The notes beneath the pieces were generated by a model that ran no database searches, was not told where the DNA came from, and saw nothing but the letters and a program-made list of their open reading frames with translations. DNA of 64,000 nucleotides from JAAFHI01 sp039793685 (GTDB taxonomy: Bacteria; Acidobacteriota; Blastocatellia; Chloracidobacteriales; Chloracidobacteriaceae): contig JBDRAL010000095.1 of assembly GCA_039793685.1 (NCBI GenBank), positions 99,444 through 163,443 on the forward strand. The letters run 5' to 3'. Made by a program: the position numbers and the translations under genes. Positions 16,499-23,983 of the stretch are shown here, piece by piece; positions within the stretch are counted from its first letter, which is position 1, and the number at the start of each line of letters is the position of its first letter.

Positions 16499-18478
16499 AT
16501 GCGTCGCTGCCCCCAATGTCATCAGATTTACGAGTTCTCGACGGTCTTCTGTCCGCGTGACGGCGCGGAGTTGACGACGCAGGACGTCGTGATCGACGGG
16601 AAGTACCAGTTGCTCGACCTGCTCGGAAAGGGCGGGATGGGACAGGTGTTCCGGGCGCGGCATATTCATATGGACGCCCTCGTGGCGGTGAAGGTCCTCG
16701 CTCCCGACCTGACCGCCGATCCGGTGGCGAAGGAGCGGTTCAAGCGCGAGGCAAAGGCGTCGGCGCAGATTCGCCACCCGAATGCCGTACTGGTGACGGA
16801 TTTCGGCGAGGTGGCGGAGACGAAAACCGCCTATCTCGTGATGGAACATCTCGTCGGACGGACGCTCCGCGACCGGCTCTATCACGACGGTCCGCCGGAT
16901 TTCGCCGAAACCGCCCGGCTGCTCAACGAAATCTCCGCCGCGCTGACGGCGGCGCATGGGGCGGGCATCGTTCACCGCGACCTCAAGCCGGACAACATCT
17001 TTCTGGTTCAGGACCGGCACGGCTTCGAACACGTCAAGGTCCTCGATTTCGGCATCGCAAAACTCCGGACGAGCGAAACCAGCACCGCGAGCCTGACCGA
17101 AATGGGCACGATCATGGGGACGCCGTACTACATGTCTCCGGAACAGTGCCAGGGATTGCCGCTCGACCACCGGTCCGACATCTACAGCCTCGGCATCATG
17201 CTTTTTGAAATGGTGACCGGGAACGTGCCTTTCCGCGACCAGAATTCGGTCCGGGTGCTGATGATGCACACGCAGACGCTGCCGCCGACACCCCGCGACG
17301 CCCGGCCGGACCTCCCGGTCGCAGCGGCGGAGGTGATTCTGCGGGCCTTGGAAAAAGCGCCCGATCTGCGTCAGACCTCGGTCGGGGAACTGGCGCTCCA
17401 TTTCGAATATGCGCTGGCCGGAAGACCGCTGCCGGTCGGCGCGACGGCGACGATTCCGGGCGCGCGGGCAACCGGCGGAAAGCATGCGCCGGTCGATCCG
17501 ACCGCCGAGACGCTGGCGAACGACCATCCGTCGGAGGTGAATCCGGAAGCTGAAACCCGGCCGGTCCGTCCCGGTCGGGGGATTCGCGATTCGGTGACGC
17601 GGCCCGACACGGCCCTCGCCGACACCGTGCCGCCCTCCCGACCCGGCGTGGACGTTTCTTTTTCCTCGCTCGATGAAAAAGGCGGGCGGAAGTGGGTTCT
17701 CCCGTTCGTGGGGGTGGTTGTGCTGGCCGTACTTGGCGGCGGCGGGTGGTTTGCGATGAAGGGGTTCGGTCCGTCACCCCCGACGGCCACTGTCGCCAAG
17801 CCTCCCGCCGACATGATTCTGGTGATGGGCGGGGAATTCACAATGGGATTGAATTCAAGCGAGGACCCGTCCGAAAAACCCGAACACAAGGTCACGGTCA
17901 AAACCTTTCTGCTCGACCGGTTCGAAGTGACCAACGAGCAGTATCTCGACTTCATAAAGGCGACCGGCCATGCCGCGCCGCCGGGCTGGAAGGGCTATTC
18001 ATTTCCGCCGGGCGAGGGCAAGTATCCGGTGACGACGGTCAGTTGGGACGATGCCGCCGATTACGCCGCGTGGGCGAAAAAGCGGCTGCCGACCGAGGCC
18101 GAATGGGAATATGCCGCGCGCGGTGGCGAGGGCCGGCTCTATCCGTGGGGCAACGAGTTTGCGGCCCAGAAGGCCAACACCCGCGAAATGCAGAAAAACC
18201 GCCCGATGCCGGTCGGAAGCTACGAGGACGGCGCGAACCGCTGGGGAATCTACGACCTCGCGGGCAACGTCTCGGAGTGGACGGCGTCGGAGTACAAACT
18301 CTATCCGGGAAGCAAGGCGAAGGAGATTTCGGGCCAGAAAGTGGTCCGGGGCGGGAGTTTCGTCGCCAATCAGGTTTACGCCCGGGGCACGACGCGCGTC
18401 CCGCTGCCGCCCGCGACCCGCGATTCGAGCATCGGTTTTCGCTGCGCGAAGGACATGGGAGCAGCCAGCGGCCAGTAG
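16499..18478 (+). CDS. Ser/Thr protein kinase fused to a SUMF1/formylglycine-generating-type domain
   Basis: 659 residues. N-terminal zinc-ribbon-like CPQCHQ...FCPRDG (Cys4, Cys7, Cys18). Kinase domain about 37-310 with glycine loop GKGGMGQV, Lys65 in VAVKVL, HRDLKPDN with Asp161, DFG at 183 and SPEQ. A Thr/Arg-rich linker and one membrane segment (about 393-415) follow. The C-terminal SUMF1 domain (about 440-650) has MGGEFTMG, LPTEAEWEYAARGG, NVSEWT and VVRGGSF. The SUMF1 domain would be extracytoplasmic, a sensor or sugar-binding role. The stop codon lies inside a heptad repeat that also encodes the last residues (SGQ). Confidence 0.94.
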   Translation: MRRCPQCHQIYEFSTVFCPRDGAELTTQDVVIDGKYQLLDLLGKGGMGQVFRARHIHMDALVAVKVLAPDLTADPVAKERFKREAKASAQIRHPNAVLVTDFGEVAETKTAYLVMEHLVGRTLRDRLYHDGPPDFAETARLLNEISAALTAAHGAGIVHRDLKPDNIFLVQDRHGFEHVKVLDFGIAKLRTSETSTASLTEMGTIMGTPYYMSPEQCQGLPLDHRSDIYSLGIMLFEMVTGNVPFRDQNSVRVLMMHTQTLPPTPRDARPDLPVAAAEVILRALEKAPDLRQTSVGELALHFEYALAGRPLPVGATATIPGARATGGKHAPVDPTAETLANDHPSEVNPEAETRPVRPGRGIRDSVTRPDTALADTVPPSRPGVDVSFSSLDEKGGRKWVLPFVGVVVLAVLGGGGWFAMKGFGPSPPTATVAKPPADMILVMGGEFTMGLNSSEDPSEKPEHKVTVKTFLLDRFEVTNEQYLDFIKATGHAAPPGWKGYSFPPGEGKYPVTTVSWDDAADYAAWAKKRLPTEAEWEYAARGGEGRLYPWGNEFAAQKANTREMQKNRPMPVGSYEDGANRWGIYDLAGNVSEWTASEYKLYPGSKAKEISGQKVVRGGSFVANQVYARGTTRVPLPPATRDSSIGFRCAKDMGAASGQ

Positions 18479-18758
18479 TCAGCAGTTAGCAGTCAGCAGT
18501 CAGTGGCCAGCCGCCAGTAAAACGGCCCGTCCAGAACTTAAAAGCCCGCGAAGGCGGGCGAAATATCGTTAGCCTCGGATGAAGCGAGTCTTCGAGCGTA
18601 ATCCGAGGAATTCGAGCGCATCCCGGGAAACAAAAGATGGCGAGTGTAAAGAGCCTGAATGCGGGATTCAAATGCGAAGATTTGGCTTGAAACCATTGAT
18701 TTCAATGCAATTATGGTATTTTTGACCACTGACCACTGACCACTGACCACTGACCACT
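18472..18758. repeat. Intergenic region bounded by family B heptads, with a structured repeat inside
   Basis: GTCAGCA/GTTAGCA/GTCAGTG units run from 18472 to 18514. Inverted TGACCAC units run from 18725 to 18757 and end 4 bases before the TPR gene ATG. The 200 bases between hold the hairpin element at 18541-18610 and no gene. Confidence 0.85.
18541..18610. repeat. Two-hairpin structured repeat element
   Basis: Hairpin 1 is GCCCGC-GAAG-GCGGGC (18544-18559). Hairpin 2 pairs CCTCGGAT (18573-18580) with ATCCGAGG (18601-18608) and encloses GAAG-CGAGT-CTTC. From memory, similar 'AGCCCGCGAAGGCGGGCG ... TAGCC' elements are scattered in other bacterial genomes; I could not check this. Confidence 0.6.
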
Positions 18759-18761
18759 CCC

Positions 18762-19862
18762 ATGCCTAAACCCGTCGCCATTCTTCGCCTCGCCATCTTC
18801 GCGGCGGTCGTGTGTCTGGCGGTCCCGGTGATGGCGCAGCGCAAGGCCCCGCTCGCCGACAAACCTTCATCGAACGGAAGTAGTAAAAAGTCGTCCGGGC
18901 GCTCGACCGGAAAGCCCAAGGCGACCACGCCGGTAACGACGGAGCCGCCGAAAGGCAGCCCGATGGCGGAACTTTTTTCGTCCGCCCAAAAGAAGGCATC
19001 AAACGGCGACTTCGCCGGGGCGGTCGCGGACTACACGGCGGCGCTCGAACTGGAACCGCAAAATGTACTCGCATTGGTCTACCGGGCGTCGGCGAAATCG
19101 AACGCCCGCGACGACGACGGCGCGCTGGCCGATTTTCAGAAGGCGGCGGAACTCGATCCGGCGGTAAAGGAAAAGTTCGCGCGCGAGTGGGCCGGGGCCT
19201 ACGCCGCGCGGGCCGCCCGCAAACTTGAGCAGGTGGATCAGGCGGGCGCGGAGGCCGATTACACGGCGGCGCTGGCGCTGAGTCCGGCGACCATCGCGTG
19301 GTACGTCACGCGCGCGGGCATCCGCAACGCGAAGGGCGATTTCGACGGCGCGACGGCGGATTATGAAGAAGCGGCAAAGCGGAATCCGAATGCCCGCGCC
19401 GGGTTTGCGTCCGCCTGGGCGCAGGCGCTCGCGGGACGCGCCGCCCGACGGGCCGACGCGGGCGACGCCGAGGGCGCGTCCGCCGATTATGAAAAGGCGA
19501 CGGAACTCGAACCGGCCCGGAAAACCGGCTATCGGGCAAAGGCGGCGGCGGCCTACGTCGGGCGGGCGTCGCTCCGCGCCGAGCAGGGGAAATCAACCGA
19601 GGCGCTGGCGGATTACGGAAAGGCGCTGGAATACGATCCTTCAAACGCGCTGGCGTGGTTCGGACGGGCGTCGCTTTATTTCGACATGAAGAATTACGAG
19701 GCGGCGCTGGCGGATTTGAACCGCTGCCTCGAACTCGACGGCGAGTTTGCCGCTGCCTACGCGAAACGGGCGTTCGTCCTGACCGCCCTCAAACAGCCCG
19801 AAAGGGCGAAAGCCGACGCCGTCCGGGCGCGGGCGCTGGACCCGAAGGCAATCATTCCGTGA
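18762..19862 (+). CDS. Secreted TPR repeat protein
   Basis: 366 residues. A signal peptide ends in VMAQ (about residue 25). A Ser/Lys/Thr-rich linker (about 26-65) follows. Then seven to eight TPR-like repeats of the form GDFAGAVADYTAALELEP fill residues 75-360. Such solenoids are protein-protein scaffolds, here periplasmic. Extra 40-residue spacing between some repeats (KFAREWAGAYAARAARK, GFASAWAQALAGRAARR) shows an alternating long/short repeat pattern, as if a two-TPR unit had been duplicated. A heptad repeat replaces the ribosome-binding region. Confidence 0.88.
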   Translation: MPKPVAILRLAIFAAVVCLAVPVMAQRKAPLADKPSSNGSSKKSSGRSTGKPKATTPVTTEPPKGSPMAELFSSAQKKASNGDFAGAVADYTAALELEPQNVLALVYRASAKSNARDDDGALADFQKAAELDPAVKEKFAREWAGAYAARAARKLEQVDQAGAEADYTAALALSPATIAWYVTRAGIRNAKGDFDGATADYEEAAKRNPNARAGFASAWAQALAGRAARRADAGDAEGASADYEKATELEPARKTGYRAKAAAAYVGRASLRAEQGKSTEALADYGKALEYDPSNALAWFGRASLYFDMKNYEAALADLNRCLELDGEFAAAYAKRAFVLTALKQPERAKADAVRARALDPKAIIP

Positions 19863-19863
19863 A

Positions 19864-19998
19864 AGGTGTCGGGTATCGGGTGTCGGGTTTCAGGTGAAAA
19901 CCAGTCTCTCGTATTGAGTTCAACCGAAACCGCGCATTTGAACTTAAAATTCAAGACTCTGCCTTGACCTGAAACCCGACACCCGATACCCGACACCT
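19864..19998. repeat. Heptad repeat, family D, perfect 32-base mirrored arms
   Basis: Arms 19864-19895 and 19967-19998 are exact complements. Each is made of GGTATCG/GGTGTCG/GGTTTCA 7-base units in mirrored order around a 71-base spacer. It lies between convergent genes, and the last bases of the right arm form part of the SGNH hydrolase stop codon. Confidence 0.95.
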
Positions 19999-20719
19999 AC
20001 TTCTTCACCGCTGGCACAATCAGCTCCACCCACCTGCCATACATCTTGCCCGACGGGTGCAGCCCGTCTTCGGCGAGGAGCGCCGGGTCGTTCACGGCTT
20101 CGCGCGAAATCGGCGTGATGTCGATGTACTTCGCGTGGGCGGCCTCGGTTTCCTCGCGGTTGACCCGGTTGTACCGGTCGATTTCGCCGCCTTCGTTGGC
20201 GCGTCCGCCTTCCTTCGCGAAGGGCGTCACGCACCAGTCGGGAATCGAGACGACGATCACGCGCGACGGGTCGCCGCCCGCAAAGCCGACGGCGCGCTTG
20301 AGCAGGGCGCGGAATTCGCCGCGATACTGCTCGGCGTCGCGCTTGCGGTACTGGTTATTGACGCCGATAAGCAGGGTGACGAGGTCGAAGGGGCCGGTCG
20401 GTCCGGCGGCGGTGATGGCCGCGTCGAGTTCATCGGTCGTCCAGCCGGTGCGGGCGATGATCCACGGCGCGCCAAGGTCGTGGCCGTCTTTTTTCAGACG
20501 GGCGACAAGCTGGACCGGAAAGCGTTCGCTTTCGGCGACGCTTTCACCGATGGTGTAGGAATCTCCGAGCGCGAGATAGCGGGTCATGGGCGGTTTTGAA
20601 GGTGGAGCGGTTTTCTGCGGGTTGGCCCCGGCGCAGCCGATTGCGCCGGTCCAGAGGGCGAAGACGAGTGTGAGAAGTACGGTGAGTCGGTTCAGGCCGG
20701 GGAGGCAGGGGCGATCCAT
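19997..20719 (-). CDS. SGNH/GDSL-type esterase lipoprotein
   Basis: 240 residues from MDRPCLPGLNRL. A lipoprotein signal ends in GAIGC. SGNH blocks: GDSYTIGE (nucleophile Ser), a central Gly, GVNNQ (block III Asn) and DGLHPS (catalytic Asp and His). Likely a periplasmic or outer-membrane-anchored esterase or lipase acting on acyl or acetyl esters. The start overlaps the upstream membrane-protein gene by 28 bases, so they are cotranscribed and may be translationally coupled. An extension to 20926 is open but encodes Arg-rich antisense-like sequence. Confidence 0.88.
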   Translation of the reverse strand: MDRPCLPGLNRLTVLLTLVFALWTGAIGCAGANPQKTAPPSKPPMTRYLALGDSYTIGESVAESERFPVQLVARLKKDGHDLGAPWIIARTGWTTDELDAAITAAGPTGPFDLVTLLIGVNNQYRKRDAEQYRGEFRALLKRAVGFAGGDPSRVIVVSIPDWCVTPFAKEGGRANEGGEIDRYNRVNREETEAAHAKYIDITPISREAVNDPALLAEDGLHPSGKMYGRWVELIVPAVKK

Positions 20720-21606
20720 TCGGGCGTCTCCGTTGGAGATTGCGGGGCGGGCGGGGGCAGGAGGCGTTCGCTGGTTTCGCTCACCCCGGCGTAAAACACA
20801 AGTTTCAGCCAGCTCCGCGCCAGAAAGGCCATCTGCTGGAGCATGAAGCCGATGGCGATTGTGCCCCACGAGGTCTGCGGAAGGGCGGTCGCAGCGAAAG
20901 TAAGCGCGCCAACGATGGCGATCCACGCGGCCCAGGTCAGAAGGTACGGCCCGAGCATCGCCGCCGGATGCCGACCGATGAGCAACAGGGTCGTTCCGAG
21001 TTGGCGGAAGGCGTTCCGATTCCCTTGGACGACGATTCCGACCTTCACATAATCGAACAGCCAGCCGACCGCCCCGCAGCCGACGAGAAAAATGGCGAGC
21101 GTCGCCCAGTCCATCCAGAGCGTCTGGCCCTCGGCGGTGGCCCGTTCGGCTCGGCCGACACTGAAGGAGAAGAAGGCGATGGTGACGACGAACACCGCAA
21201 GATAGGCCGCGGCCGACAGGATCGCCGCGCCGAGCAGCGGCAGGAAGTTGGCCCGGCAGTCATCGAGGAAGCCGGAAGTCCGTTTTGAAAACAGGCCCGC
21301 CGCGCCGCCCGTCAGATAAATATTGATGACGAGGTAGGTCGCGCCGACAAGCAGCATCACCAACGTGAAACGGAACAGAAAATTACCCGCGCCGCCCGCC
21401 CGGACGGCAGCGGCGAGCCATTCGAAGTCGAGTCCCGGCTGACGCAAACGGTCGGAAAACACCGACCGGCCGTCCACCTGACGGATGAACAGATAGACCG
21501 GAAAGGCGGCGAGGGCGGCGAAGCCGAGATTGACGATCGTCAGCAGGACGACCCACTTCGGGTGTCCGGCGGCACGGCGCAGGCTGTTGAAGAAGACGGC
21601 AAGCAT
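20692..21606 (-). CDS. Polytopic membrane protein of unknown function
   Basis: 304 residues with about six hydrophobic segments (near 18-40, 76-98, 124-148, 165-183, 217-240, 245-265) and a cytoplasmic-looking Pro-rich tail. A loop with FDYVKVGIVVQGNRNAFRQL resembles DUF4013-type or glycerophosphoryl-diester-associated membrane families, but I do not assign it. It is first of a two-gene unit with the SGNH esterase. Confidence 0.8.
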   Translation of the reverse strand: MLAVFFNSLRRAAGHPKWVVLLTIVNLGFAALAAFPVYLFIRQVDGRSVFSDRLRQPGLDFEWLAAAVRAGGAGNFLFRFTLVMLLVGATYLVINIYLTGGAAGLFSKRTSGFLDDCRANFLPLLGAAILSAAAYLAVFVVTIAFFSFSVGRAERATAEGQTLWMDWATLAIFLVGCGAVGWLFDYVKVGIVVQGNRNAFRQLGTTLLLIGRHPAAMLGPYLLTWAAWIAIVGALTFAATALPQTSWGTIAIGFMLQQMAFLARSWLKLVFYAGVSETSERLLPPPAPQSPTETPEWIAPASPA

Positions 21607-21723
21607 GGCTTCGGAACCGGAGCGAAAGGATTGAAACGAGGGCGGATGATAGCCCGTTCGGGCCTCGCGTCAACGGCCAAAACGTCCATCCGCCGGGGCG
21701 GATTTCACGGAAACGTATTTCCC

Positions 21724-21751
21724 TTGCACTTTTCCCTAAAGCGCGTAAACT
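21724..21751 (+). promoter_or_regulatory. Candidate promoter for the rimP-nusA-infB operon
   Basis: TTGCAC (21724-21729), a 16-base spacer and TAAACT (21746-21751) lie about 75 bases upstream of rimP. A hairpin (AAGGTGGGC/GCCCGCCTT, about 21770-21796) follows in the leader. The -10 match is only moderate. Confidence 0.4.
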
Positions 21752-21827
21752 AACCGACTTGATTTTTGGAAGGTGGGCACGAGTGGCCCGCCTTCTCTGT
21801 ATATGACCTTTTTTCCGGTGTTCCCGC

Positions 21828-22358
21828 TTGAACCAAAAGGTTTTCGACCTCATTGAACGCATCGTGACGGCGGAAGGATTCGAGTTCGTCACCTGCGAAA
21901 CTTCCGGCAACGCCAAGCAGCGCATTCTGCGTGTGGTCGTGGACCGCCCGGATGGACTGACGCTCGAAAACTGCGCGGTTCTGAGCCGTCGGATCGGGGC
22001 AAAACTCGACGAGGAAGACGCCGTCGCCGCCGCCTACACCCTGGAGGTTTCCTCTCCCGGTGTCGAGCGCGGCCTCTATCGCCGGAAGGATTTCGAGCGC
22101 TTTGCCGGGCAACGGGTTAAGTTGAAAACAACCCATCCGCTCAATGGCCAGCGGAATTTCCGGGGGATGCTGAATGGCGTCCGCGACGGGGAAGACCCGC
22201 TTGTTCTTCTGTCCGTGGCCCGCAAGGCCGGCGGCGAGGAAACGGTCGAGATTCCCCTCTCCGCCGTCGAAAAGGCCAACCTCGAGGTCAGTCTCGAAGA
22301 ATTGTTTCAAGTCGCCAACGCGAAAGAGCAGCATAAAGAGAAAGGAACGCCGAGCTGA
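21828..22358 (+). CDS. rimP: Ribosome maturation factor RimP
   Basis: 176 residues using a TTG start; no ATG or GTG is available in frame nearby. N-terminal domain contains GFEFVTCE and ILRVVVDRPDG; the hallmark LEVSSPGVERGLYRRKDFERF is at about 72-92; a C-terminal SH3-like domain is followed by a short charged tail. It assists 30S assembly. First gene of the conserved rimP-nusA-infB-rbfA set. Confidence 0.95.
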   Translation: MNQKVFDLIERIVTAEGFEFVTCETSGNAKQRILRVVVDRPDGLTLENCAVLSRRIGAKLDEEDAVAAAYTLEVSSPGVERGLYRRKDFERFAGQRVKLKTTHPLNGQRNFRGMLNGVRDGEDPLVLLSVARKAGGEETVEIPLSAVEKANLEVSLEELFQVANAKEQHKEKGTPS

Positions 22359-22408
22359 AACCCGACCGGTCGGATGACCGCCGAATTTCGCCGGAGAATA
22401 CGCGCATT

Positions 22409-23914
22409 ATGTCGTTGCTGTCGGAAATGATCGAAACCCTGAGCCGGGACAAGAACATCGACCGTCGCATCATCATCGAGGCGACGCAGGACGCGGTGAC
22501 CGCCGCGGCCCGCAAGCATTTCAAGTCCCGCGAGAACCTGACTGCAATCTACAACGAGGAGACCGGGCAGCTCGAACTCTACGCCATCAAGCAGGTGACC
22601 GACGAAATCACCTCGCCCGAGACCGAAGTCTCGCTCGAAGAAGCCTTGCAGGCGGATGAAACCGCCGAAGTCGGCGACATCCTCTATCAGCCGCGCCAGG
22701 AAGGACTTGAGGAAATGGGACGCATCGCGGCGCAGACCGCGAAGCAGATTATTTTCCAGAAAGTTCGCGAGGCGGAACGCGACAATGTGTACAACGAGTA
22801 CATTGTACGCGTCGGCGAAATGCTCAACGGTATCGTAAAGCGTTTCGAGCGCGGCGCGATCATCGTGGACCTCGGCAAGGTGGAAGCGATTCTGCCGCGT
22901 TCCGAGCAGTCTCCCGCCGAGTCGTTTTCACAGAGCGACCGTCTGCGGGTGGTCATCAACGACGTGACCCGCGAGGCCAAGGGGCCGCAGGTGCAGGTGT
23001 CGCGCAGCAGCCCGGAACTGCTCCGGCGGCTGTTTGAAACGGAAGTGCCGGAAATCTACGACGGGACGGTCGTCATCCGCGCGGCGGTGCGCGAGCCGGG
23101 CGACCGCGCCAAGGTGGCCGTGGCGTCCAACGATCCGGACGTCGATCCGGTGGGCGCCTGTGTCGGGATGAAGGGATCGCGCGTCCAGGCGGTCATCCGC
23201 GAACTGCGCGGCGAAAAGATCGACATCATCCCCTATTCGGAAGACCCGGTGGTCTTTGCGGCCAACGCCCTGTCGCCCGCGAAGGTCAGCAAGGTTCAGA
23301 TCATCGACTTCCATCGTCAGCAACTGGAAGTCATCGTCGAGGATTCCCAGCTCAGTCTCGCCATCGGCAAGCGCGGCCAGAACGTCCGGCTCGCGGCCAA
23401 GCTCGTCGGCTGGAACATCGACATCCGCAGCGAAGGCGACATGAAGCGCGAAGTGGCAAATCAGATGCGCGCCCTGCTGTCGGACCCGAACGTCGCGCTG
23501 ACCGACGTGGAAATCATCAACCCGGCTTATTCCCAGATTCTGTTCAATGCCGGCATTACGACGCTCGACCAGCTTGCCAACAGTGATGTGAACAACATCG
23601 CGGGCATTCTGGACGTGAGCTTCGACGATGCCGTGGCGCTCATCGAGCAGGCCGGACAACTGATTCAGGCCAACACGCCGGCGGCGGAAGAAGCCGCCGA
23701 AACGGACGAGGCCCCCGCCGAATCGACTGCCCCGGAAACGGAAGCGGTGGAGTCGGCCCCCGAAGCGACCGATGCGGACGTCGCTTCCGAACCGAACCCT
23801 GACGCCCCCGAGGCGTCCGCCGCGGCGGACGAGTCGGCGACGCAGGCCGAAACGCAGCCCGCCGACGGGGATGTGGCCGAGGAAACGGCCGTCCCGGACG
23901 AAGGCGGCAATTGA
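22409..23914 (+). CDS. nusA: Transcription termination/antitermination factor NusA
   Basis: 501 residues. N-terminal RNAP-binding domain (1-125), S1 domain (about 132-200, GIVKRFERGAIIVDL), two KH domains (about 230-345; CVGMKGSRVQAV and IGKRGQNVRLA), then one helical repeat domain and an Ala/Glu/Asp-rich disordered tail of about 85 residues. The acidic tail is much richer in Ala and Glu than usual. It lies 50 bases after rimP; GGAG occurs 13 bases upstream of the ATG. Confidence 0.97.
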   Translation: MSLLSEMIETLSRDKNIDRRIIIEATQDAVTAAARKHFKSRENLTAIYNEETGQLELYAIKQVTDEITSPETEVSLEEALQADETAEVGDILYQPRQEGLEEMGRIAAQTAKQIIFQKVREAERDNVYNEYIVRVGEMLNGIVKRFERGAIIVDLGKVEAILPRSEQSPAESFSQSDRLRVVINDVTREAKGPQVQVSRSSPELLRRLFETEVPEIYDGTVVIRAAVREPGDRAKVAVASNDPDVDPVGACVGMKGSRVQAVIRELRGEKIDIIPYSEDPVVFAANALSPAKVSKVQIIDFHRQQLEVIVEDSQLSLAIGKRGQNVRLAAKLVGWNIDIRSEGDMKREVANQMRALLSDPNVALTDVEIINPAYSQILFNAGITTLDQLANSDVNNIAGILDVSFDDAVALIEQAGQLIQANTPAAEEAAETDEAPAESTAPETEAVESAPEATDADVASEPNPDAPEASAAADESATQAETQPADGDVAEETAVPDEGGN

Positions 23915-23983
23915 TCCGGCGTCGGGTCGAACGGCATGGCGTGAAGTCGTCCTGCCGTGGAGTGCGATTGCAAGGGAGCGTGC

